A DNA stretch of 43,473 nucleotides from NCBI GenBank assembly GCA_041556555.1, contig JBFFIE010000013.1, positions 1 through 43,473 of the forward strand. Direction: 5' to 3'. Made by a program: the position numbers and the translations under genes. The notes below the pieces were generated by a model. It saw only the letters and a list, made by a program, of their open reading frames with translations, did no database searches and was not told the DNA's origin. Positions 34,446 through 43,374 of the stretch are shown piece after piece. This DNA comes from SZUA-592 sp041556555. Lineage in GTDB: Bacteria; Pseudomonadota; Gammaproteobacteria; Eutrophobiales; Eutrophobiaceae. Each line of letters starts with the position of its first letter. Positions within the stretch are counted from its first letter, which is position 1.

Positions 34446-35459
34446 TTGAAAATCAAGCTTGCCCTAGACGCCATGGGAGGTGACCACGGTCCGGACGCAA
34501 TTGTCCCGGCCGCCATCTATGTCCTCGATAAACATGAAAACCTGGAACTGATTCTGGTCGGTATCCAGGATCAACTGGAATCAATTCTTCAGAGTCACAA
34601 GGCCCTAAACCATCCACGTCTTTTTGTTCATCATGCGTCTGAAGTTGTCGGTATGCATGAGCTGCCATCCCAGGTTTTGCGTAACAAGAAAGATTCCTCA
34701 ATGCGCGTCGCTATTAATCTGGTACAGGAAGGGGTTGCACAGGCTTGTGTGAGTGCCGGGAATACCGGTGCCTTGATGGCAACGGCCAGATTTGTACTGA
34801 AAATGTTGCCTGGTATCGACCGTCCGGCCATCTGCTCCACCATGCCGGGAATTAAAGGTTCATCTCATTTGCTGGATCTTGGTGCCAATGTTGATTCCAC
34901 ATCGGAGCAATTGTTTCAGTTTGCAGCAATGGGAGCTGAGTTAACGAGTGCGGTGAATAATATTCCTGAACCAACAGTGGCCTTGCTTAATGTCGGTGAA
35001 GAGGAAATCAAGGGTAATGACCGTGTAAAACAGGCTGCTTCCCTGTTATCTCAAAGTCATCTGAACTATATAGGATTCGTTGAGGGTAATGATATCTATT
35101 CCGGAAAGGCAGACGTGATCGTTTGTGATGGTTTTGTAGGCAATATTGCGCTGAAGGCGAGCGAGGGTGTTGCAGCTTTCCTGATGCATCATGTGAAACA
35201 GGATTTCAGCAGTTCACTTTATGGTAAATTTGCTGCGCTGGTGAGTATGCCCATCCTGAAGTCTATCAGGAAAAGAATTGACCCCAGAAGATATAATGGT
35301 GCCAGCCTACTTGGTCTGCGTAGTATTGTAATTAAAAGTCATGGCAGTGCAGACAAGGTATCGTTTGCACACGCAATTGAAGAAGCCATGGTAGAGGTTG
35401 AGAAAGACATACCTAACCGGATATCGAAAGAACTGGAAAGACTATTCCCTGAAGGTTAA
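34446..35459 (+). CDS. plsX: Phosphate acyltransferase PlsX
   Basis: The 337-residue enzyme makes acyl-phosphate from acyl-ACP for phospholipid synthesis. It begins KIKLALDAMGGDHGP and has VSAGNTGALMATARF, LLDLGANVDS and VCDGFVGNIALKASEG. The start is TTG at 34446, fixed by the conserved N-terminus. The codon lies inside a small perfect hairpin (CTTGA-AAA-TCAAG, 34445-34457) without a strong Shine-Dalgarno. It is followed 5 bp later by fabH. Confidence 0.96.
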   Translation: MKIKLALDAMGGDHGPDAIVPAAIYVLDKHENLELILVGIQDQLESILQSHKALNHPRLFVHHASEVVGMHELPSQVLRNKKDSSMRVAINLVQEGVAQACVSAGNTGALMATARFVLKMLPGIDRPAICSTMPGIKGSSHLLDLGANVDSTSEQLFQFAAMGAELTSAVNNIPEPTVALLNVGEEEIKGNDRVKQAASLLSQSHLNYIGFVEGNDIYSGKADVIVCDGFVGNIALKASEGVAAFLMHHVKQDFSSSLYGKFAALVSMPILKSIRKRIDPRRYNGASLLGLRSIVIKSHGSADKVSFAHAIEEAMVEVEKDIPNRISKELERLFPEG

Positions 35460-35464
35460 CTACA

Positions 35465-36433
35465 TTGATTTATTCAAGAATCACAGGCACTGGCAGTTAC
35501 TTGCCGGAGAGGATAATGACCAATGCTGAACTTGAGCAGATGGTGGATACTTCCGATGAGTGGATCAAGGCCCGGACAGGGATCAGTGAGCGGCATATTG
35601 CGGCAGATGGTGAAACTACCTGCGATATGGCTGAGAAAGCAGCAATTGAAGCAATCAAGGCGGCCAATATCAAACCGGATGATATTGATCTGATTATTGT
35701 TGCAACGACCACACCTGATGTTATTTTTCCAAGCACAGCCTGTCTGCTACAAAAAAAACTGGATATTCACGGCTGTCCGGCATTTGACGTCCAGGCAGTT
35801 TGTACAGGTTTCATCTATGCACTCAGCATTGCCGATAAATTTATAAAAACCGGATCCGCGACTACAGTCCTGGTTGTAGGCTCTGAAACCCTTTCCAGGA
35901 TAATTGACTGGACCGATCGCAGTACCTGCGTCTTGTTTGCTGACGGTGCCGGGGCAGTTGTACTTCAAAACAGTAAAGAACCCGGTATTCTTTCTACGCA
36001 TATACATGCTGATGGTGAGTATGAGGATTTGCTGAATGTACCGGCTGGCATTTCCCATAATTCAGACCAATTGAAAAAAGGTACTGCCTTTATCGAGATG
36101 CAGGGCAATGAAGTATTCAAGGTTGCCGTTAACACACTGGGCAGAATCGTTGATGAGACCCTCACCTATAATCAAATGGAAAAAAAGGATATTGACTGGC
36201 TGGTACCTCACCAGGCCAACACCCGCATCATTGCAGCAACAGCCAAAAAACTTGATATGCCTATGGATCGGGTTGTTTTGACGGTGGACAAACACGGTAA
36301 TACATCGGCCGCATCGGTACCGCTGGCGCTGGATACTGCTGTCCGTGATGGCCGTATCAAGAAGAATGACACATTATTACTTGAAGCATTCGGTGGCGGG
36401 TTTACCTGGGGCTCGGCGCTGGTTAATTACTAG
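35465..36433 (+). CDS. fabH: 3-oxoacyl-[ACP] synthase III
   Basis: The 322-residue enzyme starts fatty acid synthesis by condensing acetyl-CoA with malonyl-ACP. The catalytic triad is visible as Cys113 (AVCTGF), His249 (VPHQAN) and Asn279 (HGNTSAAS). The start is TTG at 35465, with GAAGG about 10 nt upstream overlapping the plsX end. Length is that of the family (about 317-325). Confidence 0.97.
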   Translation: MIYSRITGTGSYLPERIMTNAELEQMVDTSDEWIKARTGISERHIAADGETTCDMAEKAAIEAIKAANIKPDDIDLIIVATTTPDVIFPSTACLLQKKLDIHGCPAFDVQAVCTGFIYALSIADKFIKTGSATTVLVVGSETLSRIIDWTDRSTCVLFADGAGAVVLQNSKEPGILSTHIHADGEYEDLLNVPAGISHNSDQLKKGTAFIEMQGNEVFKVAVNTLGRIVDETLTYNQMEKKDIDWLVPHQANTRIIAATAKKLDMPMDRVVLTVDKHGNTSAASVPLALDTAVRDGRIKKNDTLLLEAFGGGFTWGSALVNY

Positions 36434-36454
36434 AACAAAAATACAGGCAGGTTT

Positions 36455-37402
36455 ATGACATTTTCAATTGTATTCCCGGGACAGGGTTCACAATCCGTCG
36501 GCATGTTATCTGCACTTGCCGATAGTTTTCCACTGGTGAGGGAAACATTCACGGAAGCATCCACGGTACTGAATTTTGATCTCTGGGAAATGACCCAGAG
36601 CGGACCAGAAGAAACATTAAATAATACAGTCAATACCCAGCCAGCCTTGTTGGCAGCCGGTGTGGCTACCTGGCAGGTATGGCTTTCAGAGGGTGGACCG
36701 GCCCCCGATATCCTGGCAGGCCATAGCTTGGGAGAGTACACAGCGTTGGTCTGTTCCGGTGCCATGCAGTTTTCTGATGCGGTGTCACTGGTAGCGGATC
36801 GGGGACGTTACATGCAGGAAGCGGTACCCGAGGGCACAGGCAGTATGGCTGCGATCCTGGGCATGGATAATGAAACACTTGAATCCTTATGTAATGAACT
36901 GGCGCAGGGACAGGTAGTCGCACCGGCTAATTTCAATTCTGAAGGCCAGGTAGTGATTGCGGGTCACAAGGAAGCTGTCAGCCGTGTTGTTGCTGCAGCA
37001 GCAGATGCCGGTGCCAGGCGTTCAGTGATCTTGCCCGTCAGTGTCCCATCGCACTGTGCCTTGATGCGGAAGGCTGCCGATCGACTCGCCCAGCGCCTCG
37101 AATCAATTGAACTCGTCTGTGGACATATTCCGGTAATACACAATGTCGATGTCAGCAGCAAATCAGATCCGGCAGCCATCAAACAGGCCTTAGTTGAGCA
37201 ATTGTTTCAACCGGTACGCTGGGTAGAAACTGTTCAGAGAATGGCCTCTCAGGGTATTGAGAATATTATAGAATGTGGTCCGGGCAAGGTACTCTGTGGT
37301 CTGATCAAACGCATAGACCGGCAACTTGGCGCCCTTCCGGTTCTGGATTCAGATTCACTGCATAAGGCGCTGAGTACGATAGCTGACAAAGGAGATAATT
37401 GA
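36455..37402 (+). CDS. fabD: Malonyl CoA-ACP transacylase
   Basis: The 315-residue enzyme moves malonyl from CoA to AcpP. It begins FSIVFPGQGSQSVGM and has the nucleophile Ser91 in AGHSLGEYTALV, then a conserved His in VPSHCALM. Length is usual (about 310). It shares one base with the fabG start (TGATG), and the ribosome site for fabG lies in its last codons. Confidence 0.97.
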   Translation: MTFSIVFPGQGSQSVGMLSALADSFPLVRETFTEASTVLNFDLWEMTQSGPEETLNNTVNTQPALLAAGVATWQVWLSEGGPAPDILAGHSLGEYTALVCSGAMQFSDAVSLVADRGRYMQEAVPEGTGSMAAILGMDNETLESLCNELAQGQVVAPANFNSEGQVVIAGHKEAVSRVVAAAADAGARRSVILPVSVPSHCALMRKAADRLAQRLESIELVCGHIPVIHNVDVSSKSDPAAIKQALVEQLFQPVRWVETVQRMASQGIENIIECGPGKVLCGLIKRIDRQLGALPVLDSDSLHKALSTIADKGDN

Positions 37403-38145
37403 TGTTGTTTGAAAATGATGTTGCCCTGGTGACCGGCGCCAGCCGCGGTATCGGCAAGGGTATTGCCACAGCACTCGGAAAGGAAGGGGCTACTGTGATT
37501 GGCACAGCGACCAGTGAAACGGGTGTCAATTCAATTCAGGAACATTTCAAAAAAGAAGGCATCAACGGCGCAGCATTTGTACTGGATGTCTCTGATCCGG
37601 AATCGGTGAAAGCGCTGGGAGAAGCTATGAAGGCCGAGGGCCTGTCACCTGTTATCTTGGTCAATAATGCCGGCATCACCCGCGATAATCTGTTACTCAG
37701 AATGAAAGATGAAGAATGGGACGATGTCATCAACACCAACCTGAATTCAGTATATCGTCTGACCAAGCTTTGCCTGCGGGACATGACCAAGGCCCGCCGC
37801 GGTCGGATCATTAATATAACTTCCGTGGTAGGTTTTTCCGGTAATCCCGGGCAATGCAATTATTCAGCTGCCAAGGCCGGTATGATTGGCTTTACCCGAT
37901 CCCTGGCCAGGGAGATCGGTGCTAGGGGAATCACCGTTAATGCAATCGCCCCCGGTTTCATTGAGACCGACATGACCGATGCATTGTCTGAAGAGCAACA
38001 ACAGGCGATCCTCTCGCAAATTGCACTGAACCGTTTGGGTCAGGTTGATGAAATTGCCAATGCCGTAATATTCCTGGCGTCCGCAGGGGCGGCTTACATT
38101 ACCGGACAAACATTGCACGTAAACGGCGGTATGTACATGGGATGA
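37402..38145 (+). CDS. fabG: 3-oxoacyl-[ACP] reductase
   Basis: The 247-residue short-chain dehydrogenase reduces 3-oxoacyl-ACP with NADPH. It has the cofactor motif TGASRGIGKGIA, NNAG, and active-site Ser141, Tyr154 and Lys158 (YSAAKAG). ETDMT and HVNGGMYM close the fold. The ATG at 37402 has GGAG 8 nt upstream; an in-frame TTG one codon earlier is less likely. Confidence 0.97.
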   Translation: MLFENDVALVTGASRGIGKGIATALGKEGATVIGTATSETGVNSIQEHFKKEGINGAAFVLDVSDPESVKALGEAMKAEGLSPVILVNNAGITRDNLLLRMKDEEWDDVINTNLNSVYRLTKLCLRDMTKARRGRIINITSVVGFSGNPGQCNYSAAKAGMIGFTRSLAREIGARGITVNAIAPGFIETDMTDALSEEQQQAILSQIALNRLGQVDEIANAVIFLASAGAAYITGQTLHVNGGMYMG

Positions 38146-38298
38146 TAATATCTATAATTGACTTTATAAATTTATAATAACCAATTGATATTAAAAGCTT
38201 TCACTTGTTATGATCACTTCTAAGTTGCAAGACGTGTTCATTTCACTTAACTTACACAGCCTATTGGTCACTGACCACAGAGGGAGGAAACATCCATC
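38146..38298 (+). promoter_or_regulatory. acpP leader with a strong candidate promoter
   Basis: This 153-bp gap before acpP holds TTGATA (38185-38190) and TATGAT (38209-38214), 18 nt apart and each 5 of 6 to consensus. A long Shine-Dalgarno GGGAGGAAA (38282-38290) stands before the ATG. This fits the known very high expression of acyl carrier protein and a separate transcript start within the fab cluster. Confidence 0.5.
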
Positions 38299-38535
38299 AT
38301 GAGTAGTGTTGAAGAACGAGTCAAAAAGATAGTTGTAGAACAACTCGGCGTTAAGGAAGATGAGGTTACTAACGAGGCCTCGTTTGTTGATGATCTGGGG
38401 GCGGATTCACTCGATACAGTCGAACTTGTCATGGCCTTGGAAGAAGAATTCAAGACTGAAATTCCTGATGAAGAAGCAGAAAAGATTACATCAGTCCAGC
38501 AGGCTATAGACTATATCAATGCTCATATGGAGTAA
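38299..38535 (+). CDS. acpP: Acyl carrier protein
   Basis: The 78-residue acidic four-helix protein carries growing acyl chains. The phosphopantetheine site is Ser37 in GADSLDTVEL. It has its own promoter and an intrinsic terminator downstream, which isolate it for high expression. It is the substrate for AcpS encoded at 25683. Confidence 0.98.
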   Translation: MSSVEERVKKIVVEQLGVKEDEVTNEASFVDDLGADSLDTVELVMALEEEFKTEIPDEEAEKITSVQQAIDYINAHME

Positions 38536-38560
38536 CCTCCTGAACAAGGAACACAGTCAG

Positions 38561-38586
38561 GCCGCGTTATTACAACGCGGCTTTTT
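38561..38586 (+). terminator. Intrinsic terminator after acpP
   Basis: GCCGCGTT (38561-38568) and AACGCGGC (38574-38581) form a perfect 8-bp GC-rich stem with loop ATTAC, followed directly by TTTTT. It lies between acpP and fabF and should end most acpP transcripts, with read-through feeding fabF. Confidence 0.85.
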
Positions 38587-38620
38587 CGTTTCAGACACTT
38601 AAAAAAACGACAGGATTACC

Positions 38621-39862
38621 GTGAGTAAAAGAAGAGTTGTAATTACCGGTCTGGGTCTGGTAACCCCGGTCGGCAATAATGTTGCCGATAGCTGGTCCAG
38701 CATAAAGGCCGGCAAGAGTGGAATTGCACCCATTACCCATTTTGACACCACTGATTTCAGTGTGAAAATCGGTGGCTCCATCCGTGATTTCGATATCACC
38801 CAGTACATTTCCCCCAAGGAAGCGCGGAAAATGGACCCCTTCATACATTATGGTATGGCTGCGGGCAGCCAGGCGATCGAAGATTCAGGTCTCGAGATTA
38901 CCGAGGAAAATGCTATCCGGATCGGAGTCGCCATTGGTTCCGGTATCGGCGGCCTGCCCGGCATAGAAAAGGGCACCCAGACCTATCTGGAGAGCGGGCC
39001 CCGCAAGATCTCACCGTTCTTTGTGCCCAGTAACATCATCAATATGGTTTCCGGTAATCTCTCGATCAAATATGGCTTAAAGGGACCCAATATTGCCATC
39101 GTCACAGCCTGTACAACCGGTACCCATAATATCGGTGATGCCGCCCGTATGATTGAATATGGGGATGCAGACGTCATGGTTGCGGGTGGCGCGGAAATGG
39201 CAACTTCACCAACCGGTCTGGGAGGCTTTGCAGCAGCCCGGGCCCTATCTACCCGCAATGATGATCCGGAAAGGGCCAGTCGCCCCTGGGACCGGGATCG
39301 GGATGGTTTTGTATTAAGTGATGGTGCCGGTGTGGTGGTGCTGGAAGAATATGAATATGCCAAGGCACGTGGCGCGAATATTTATGCCGAGTTGATTGGA
39401 TATGGTATGAGTGCAGATGCCTATCACATGACCTCTCCTTCTGAGGATGGTGATGGTGCCGCCCGTTGCATGCAGAATGCACTCCGAAACGCGGGAATTA
39501 ACCCTGAGGATGTTGACTATATAAATGCCCATGGCACCTCCACACCTGCCGGTGATGTAGTTGAAAACCGGGCAGTGAAACGGATCTTCACTGAACACAG
39601 CAAGAAGCTGGCAATCAGTTCAACCAAGTCGATGATTGGTCACCTGTTGGGTGCTGCCGGAGGGGTGGAAGCGGTATTCAGCATCCTGGCAATACAGGAT
39701 CAGATTGCACCGCCCACAATCAATCTGGAAAATCCGGATCCGGAATGTGATCTTGACTACGTGCCGAATAAGGCCAGGGAGATGGCAATTAATATTTCAT
39801 TGTCAAATTCCTTCGGATTTGGTGGAACAAACGGGACATTGATCTTCAAAAAGGCCACCTGA
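38621..39862 (+). CDS. fabF: 3-oxoacyl-[ACP] synthase II
   Basis: The 413-residue condensing enzyme elongates acyl-ACP, including the cis-vaccenate step. The catalytic Cys164 (TACTTGTH), His304 (NAHGTST) and His341 (MIGHLLGA) match E. coli FabF with a shift of one. It starts with GTG at 38621 just after the acpP terminator. Confidence 0.97.
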   Translation: MSKRRVVITGLGLVTPVGNNVADSWSSIKAGKSGIAPITHFDTTDFSVKIGGSIRDFDITQYISPKEARKMDPFIHYGMAAGSQAIEDSGLEITEENAIRIGVAIGSGIGGLPGIEKGTQTYLESGPRKISPFFVPSNIINMVSGNLSIKYGLKGPNIAIVTACTTGTHNIGDAARMIEYGDADVMVAGGAEMATSPTGLGGFAAARALSTRNDDPERASRPWDRDRDGFVLSDGAGVVVLEEYEYAKARGANIYAELIGYGMSADAYHMTSPSEDGDGAARCMQNALRNAGINPEDVDYINAHGTSTPAGDVVENRAVKRIFTEHSKKLAISSTKSMIGHLLGAAGGVEAVFSILAIQDQIAPPTINLENPDPECDLDYVPNKAREMAINISLSNSFGFGGTNGTLIFKKAT

Positions 39863-39918
39863 TCATCGGGATCCGCTTTTCTCAAGAAGCTGATATCCAT
39901 CACCTGCGAGTAAAACCC

Positions 39919-40743
39919 ATGTTTCTCATTAATGGCGAGCCCTCAGATAACATCGCGGTAACCAATCGCGGCCTCCATTACGGTGACGGGGTGTTTGAAA
40001 CGCTGGCCCTACTGGAAAAGCAACCACTCTGCTGGACCGATCACTACCAGCGCTTGCATCGTGGCTGTGATCGTCTGGGGATAGATTGTCCCCATGAAGA
40101 AATCCTGCTTAGCGATATCGATTGCCTGCCAATCCATAACGGACTGATGGTTCTCAAGGTCATCATCACCCGTGGTACAGGAGGCAGGGGTTATCGGCCT
40201 CCGCCACGAGGCACCGACCCATGTCGAATCGTGGGTATTTATCCCTGGCCGGACTACCCGGAAAGTTACAGAAGTGTCGGGATCAGGTCCCGGTTTTGCG
40301 ATACTCGTTTATCACGCAACTCCACTCTGGCCGGGATCAAACATCTGAACCGGCTGGAGCAGATTATAGCGCGGAATGAATGGCAGGATGATGAAATTAC
40401 GGAAGGGCTCATGCTGGACACAGAAGACCAACTGATTGAAAGTACCATGTGTAACCTGTTTCTGATCGAAGGCGATAAAATCAAAACGCCCGACCTTACA
40501 ACTTCCGGGATTGAGGGAATCATACGCAAACATATTTTGGATATTGCTTCGGAAGTTTCATTAAGTCCTGTTGTTTTGAATATACAAAAGCAGGAACTTT
40601 TTACAGCCGATGAAGTTTTCCTTTGCAACAGTATTATCGGTATCTGGCCGATCAGTGAAGTTGATGGACAAAGGCTGAAATCTGGTCCAAAAACCGATGA
40701 AATAAGACAGCTGCTCAAAAAAAATCAAATTATAGTCGAATGA
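39919..40743 (+). CDS. pabC: Aminodeoxychorismate lyase
   Basis: The 274-residue PLP enzyme of the branched-chain aminotransferase fold forms 4-aminobenzoate for folate synthesis. It begins FLINGEPSDNIAVTNRGLHYGDGVFET and has the PLP lysine Lys141 in AGIKHLNRLEQI. IESTMCNLFLIEGD and the late EVFLCNSIIGIWPI complete the fold. It overlaps mltG by 4 bp, and its place between fabF and mltG is standard. Confidence 0.95.
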   Translation: MFLINGEPSDNIAVTNRGLHYGDGVFETLALLEKQPLCWTDHYQRLHRGCDRLGIDCPHEEILLSDIDCLPIHNGLMVLKVIITRGTGGRGYRPPPRGTDPCRIVGIYPWPDYPESYRSVGIRSRFCDTRLSRNSTLAGIKHLNRLEQIIARNEWQDDEITEGLMLDTEDQLIESTMCNLFLIEGDKIKTPDLTTSGIEGIIRKHILDIASEVSLSPVVLNIQKQELFTADEVFLCNSIIGIWPISEVDGQRLKSGPKTDEIRQLLKKNQIIVE

Positions 40744-41744
40744 AACGGACACTGCTTTCCCTATGCCTGGTAATTGTTGTGGTGATTACCTTATCCGCAA
40801 TCTGGATCAACCGGGACATGCAGGCATACCTGAATGCACCGGTAAATCTGCAGGAGGACAATATATTTACAATCCAACGAGGTGATAACTTGTCTGTTAT
40901 TGCCCGGACCCTGAACGAGGCCGGGATTATTGATAAACCGATTTATTTTATTGCCACAGCCAGGTTGAGAGGCATAGATCATCAGTTAAAAGCCGGTGAA
41001 TATGTGATTGCAAGTGAAATGACACCGATCGATATCCTGTCGATTTTCGTTCAGGGAAAAGTAAAGCAATATTCATTGACATTGATAGAGGGCTGGACAT
41101 TCAGGGAAGTATTGAGTGCTGTCAAGAATCATCCTGCACTGAATATTACTCTCGCTGATAAAAGTAATGAATTTATCATGTCGGAGTTGGATTCGCCCGA
41201 GCTTTCACCGGAAGGACAGTTTTTCCCGGATACTTATCACTTCCCATATGGCACCACCGATATAGAATTCTTGAAACGTGCTCACAGGCAATTACAATCA
41301 GTGCTCCTGGATGAATGGGAAAAACGTTCGGAAAATCTTCCCTATCAACAGGCCTATGATGCCCTGATTATGGCCTCTCTGATCGAAAAAGAGACCGGTA
41401 TACCGGATGAGCGTGATCGTATAGCCGGCGTTTTTGTCCGGCGTCTGGCTAGAGGTATGCGCCTGCAGACAGACCCTACCGTTATTTACGCCATGGGTAA
41501 AAATTTTGATGGGAACATTCGCCGCAAGGACCTTGATATAGATTCTCCCTATAACACCTATCGTAATCCGGGATTACCACCAACACCCATCGCACTTGCG
41601 GGTCGTGAAGCGATTCATGCCGCATTGCATCCCAGCGATGGCAAGGACTTATATTTTGTTGCAACCGGAGATGGTGGACATTATTTTTCAGAAACCCTGG
41701 AAGAACATAACAAGGCTGTCAGGAAGTACCAGTTGGGCCAATAG
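40740..41744 (+). CDS. mltG: Endolytic murein transglycosylase MltG
   Basis: The 334-residue YceG-family enzyme cuts nascent glycan strands and so limits their length. It has one N-terminal membrane segment (about 4-22), a LysM-like subdomain (FTIQRGDNLSVIARTLNEAG) and a catalytic domain with Glu216 in SLIEKETG. TDPTVIYAMG and YRNPGLPPTPIA follow. It is translationally coupled to pabC by ATGA and followed 2 bp later by tmk. Confidence 0.96.
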   Translation: MKRTLLSLCLVIVVVITLSAIWINRDMQAYLNAPVNLQEDNIFTIQRGDNLSVIARTLNEAGIIDKPIYFIATARLRGIDHQLKAGEYVIASEMTPIDILSIFVQGKVKQYSLTLIEGWTFREVLSAVKNHPALNITLADKSNEFIMSELDSPELSPEGQFFPDTYHFPYGTTDIEFLKRAHRQLQSVLLDEWEKRSENLPYQQAYDALIMASLIEKETGIPDERDRIAGVFVRRLARGMRLQTDPTVIYAMGKNFDGNIRRKDLDIDSPYNTYRNPGLPPTPIALAGREAIHAALHPSDGKDLYFVATGDGGHYFSETLEEHNKAVRKYQLGQ

Positions 41745-41746
41745 TC

Positions 41747-42379
41747 ATGAATAAACATCAAGGGCTTTTTATTACGCTTGAAGGCATTGAGGGTGCTGGT
41801 AAAAGCACTCACGCTGATTATATACGACGGTTACTGGCAAATGATGATACCGACGTGGTATTGACCCGGGAGCCAGGTGGCACGGAACTGGGAGAAAGGA
41901 TTCGTGATATTTTATTGATTAATCAGGAATTGCATATTGAACCAGAAGCAGAATTACTGCTGATGTTTACAGCACGCTTGCAACATCTGAAACAGGTTAT
42001 CATTCCGGGACTTGAATCCGGCAAAATTGTTTTATGTGATCGTTTTACGGATTCCAGTTATGCCTACCAGGGCGGTGGCAGGGGTGTCAGCCGGGATATG
42101 ATTGATAAGCTGGTCAATATTGTCCATCCCAACGTGAAACCGGATCTGACCATTCTTCTTGACCTATCGGCAGAAACCGGTCTTGCCAGGGCCAGGCAGT
42201 CGGGAGTAGTGGACCGGTTTGAATCCGAGACTTTAAAGTTTTTTGAATCTGCACGGCAAACATTTCTTGATATAGCCAGGGCCGAACCTGATCGTGTTTT
42301 TGTAATTAACGCTGAACAGGATATCGGTAATATTCAGCAGGAGATAAAACAGGTTCTGGAGGGGAAGGGGCTATGTTAG
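41747..42379 (+). CDS. tmk: Thymidylate kinase
   Basis: The 210-residue enzyme phosphorylates dTMP to dTDP. It has P-loop EGIEGAGKST, REPGGTELGE, the DRFTDSSYAYQGGGRG substrate site and the LID segment ARARQSGVVDRFE. Length matches E. coli Tmk (213). It overlaps holB by 7 bp. Confidence 0.97.
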   Translation: MNKHQGLFITLEGIEGAGKSTHADYIRRLLANDDTDVVLTREPGGTELGERIRDILLINQELHIEPEAELLLMFTARLQHLKQVIIPGLESGKIVLCDRFTDSSYAYQGGGRGVSRDMIDKLVNIVHPNVKPDLTILLDLSAETGLARARQSGVVDRFESETLKFFESARQTFLDIARAEPDRVFVINAEQDIGNIQQEIKQVLEGKGLC

Positions 42380-43374
42380 ACGTACTTCCCTGGCATCGAT
42401 CACAGTGGCATCAGCTCTGCAAATCTCTCACCCACGGGCGTCTGCCTCATGCCCTGTTGTTGACTGGTCCCGAGGGAATCGGTCTCAAGGAATTTGCAAA
42501 TCTTGTGGCCTCCAGGTTGTTATGTCTTGAAGATGAGACCACATCGGCCCCCTGCGGAAAATGCCGATCCTGTGTGCTGTTTGAAGCAGGTAATCATCCG
42601 GATTATGTGCTGGTCGATGTTGAAGAGGAAGGGAAGCAAATCAGGGTAGAGCAGATCAGGAAAATGATCGATTTTATAAATCTCAAGAGTCAGTTTGACC
42701 GCTTGAAAATCGTAATCATTGATTCAGCCCATAGCATGAATAAAAGTGCTGCAAATTCCCTGTTAAAAACACTGGAAGAACCACCGCCCGATTCCCTGAT
42801 CTTGCTGACTACGCACCGGCCTAACTTATTACCGGTGACTATACGCAGTCGCTGTCAGAAAATGATTTTCCAGCCTGACCATTCCACAGAAACCCTGGAA
42901 TGGTTGAAACGTAAAATTGCAGAACCAGCATCAGCAGAAACATTACTTCGTTTTGCCGGAGGAGCGCCGTTTGCCGCAGCCAATTATTCAGATGAGCAGC
43001 ACCTGGAACTCATTTCCGGGCTCATAAATGATCTTTATTCGGTATCCAGAAATCAAATTAATCCGGTGGCCCTCTCAGAGAAATGGAACAAGGCCGGTGC
43101 AGAATATATCCTGTACTGGTTGTTGAGGCTCTTTACTGATATCCTCCGGTTCAAAATCAAGACTTCTCCCATCCTGTTCTATCAAGAGGATTCACTCAAA
43201 ATTTTGCAAGGTCTGACAAATCAATTAGACTTGGTACAATTGATGCAATCATATGACCTGTTATTGAAGAATTACGGCCTGGCTACTAGCCAGATAAGCT
43301 TTAACACCCAGGGATTACTGGAAGATTTCATAATTTATTGGCAAGAAACATCATATTGTGAGGGTAAACCATAA
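42373..43374 (+). CDS. holB: DNA polymerase III subunit delta'
   Basis: The 333-residue clamp-loader subunit has an AAA+ fold with a degenerate P-loop region TGPEGIGLKEFA, so it probably does not hydrolyse ATP. It carries a four-cysteine zinc module (LLCLED...CGKCRSC), the sensor region TTHRPNLLPVTIRSRC with the SRC motif, and a helical collar domain. It shares one base with the pilZ start. Confidence 0.95.
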   Translation: MLDVLPWHRSQWHQLCKSLTHGRLPHALLLTGPEGIGLKEFANLVASRLLCLEDETTSAPCGKCRSCVLFEAGNHPDYVLVDVEEEGKQIRVEQIRKMIDFINLKSQFDRLKIVIIDSAHSMNKSAANSLLKTLEEPPPDSLILLTTHRPNLLPVTIRSRCQKMIFQPDHSTETLEWLKRKIAEPASAETLLRFAGGAPFAAANYSDEQHLELISGLINDLYSVSRNQINPVALSEKWNKAGAEYILYWLLRLFTDILRFKIKTSPILFYQEDSLKILQGLTNQLDLVQLMQSYDLLLKNYGLATSQISFNTQGLLEDFIIYWQETSYCEGKP

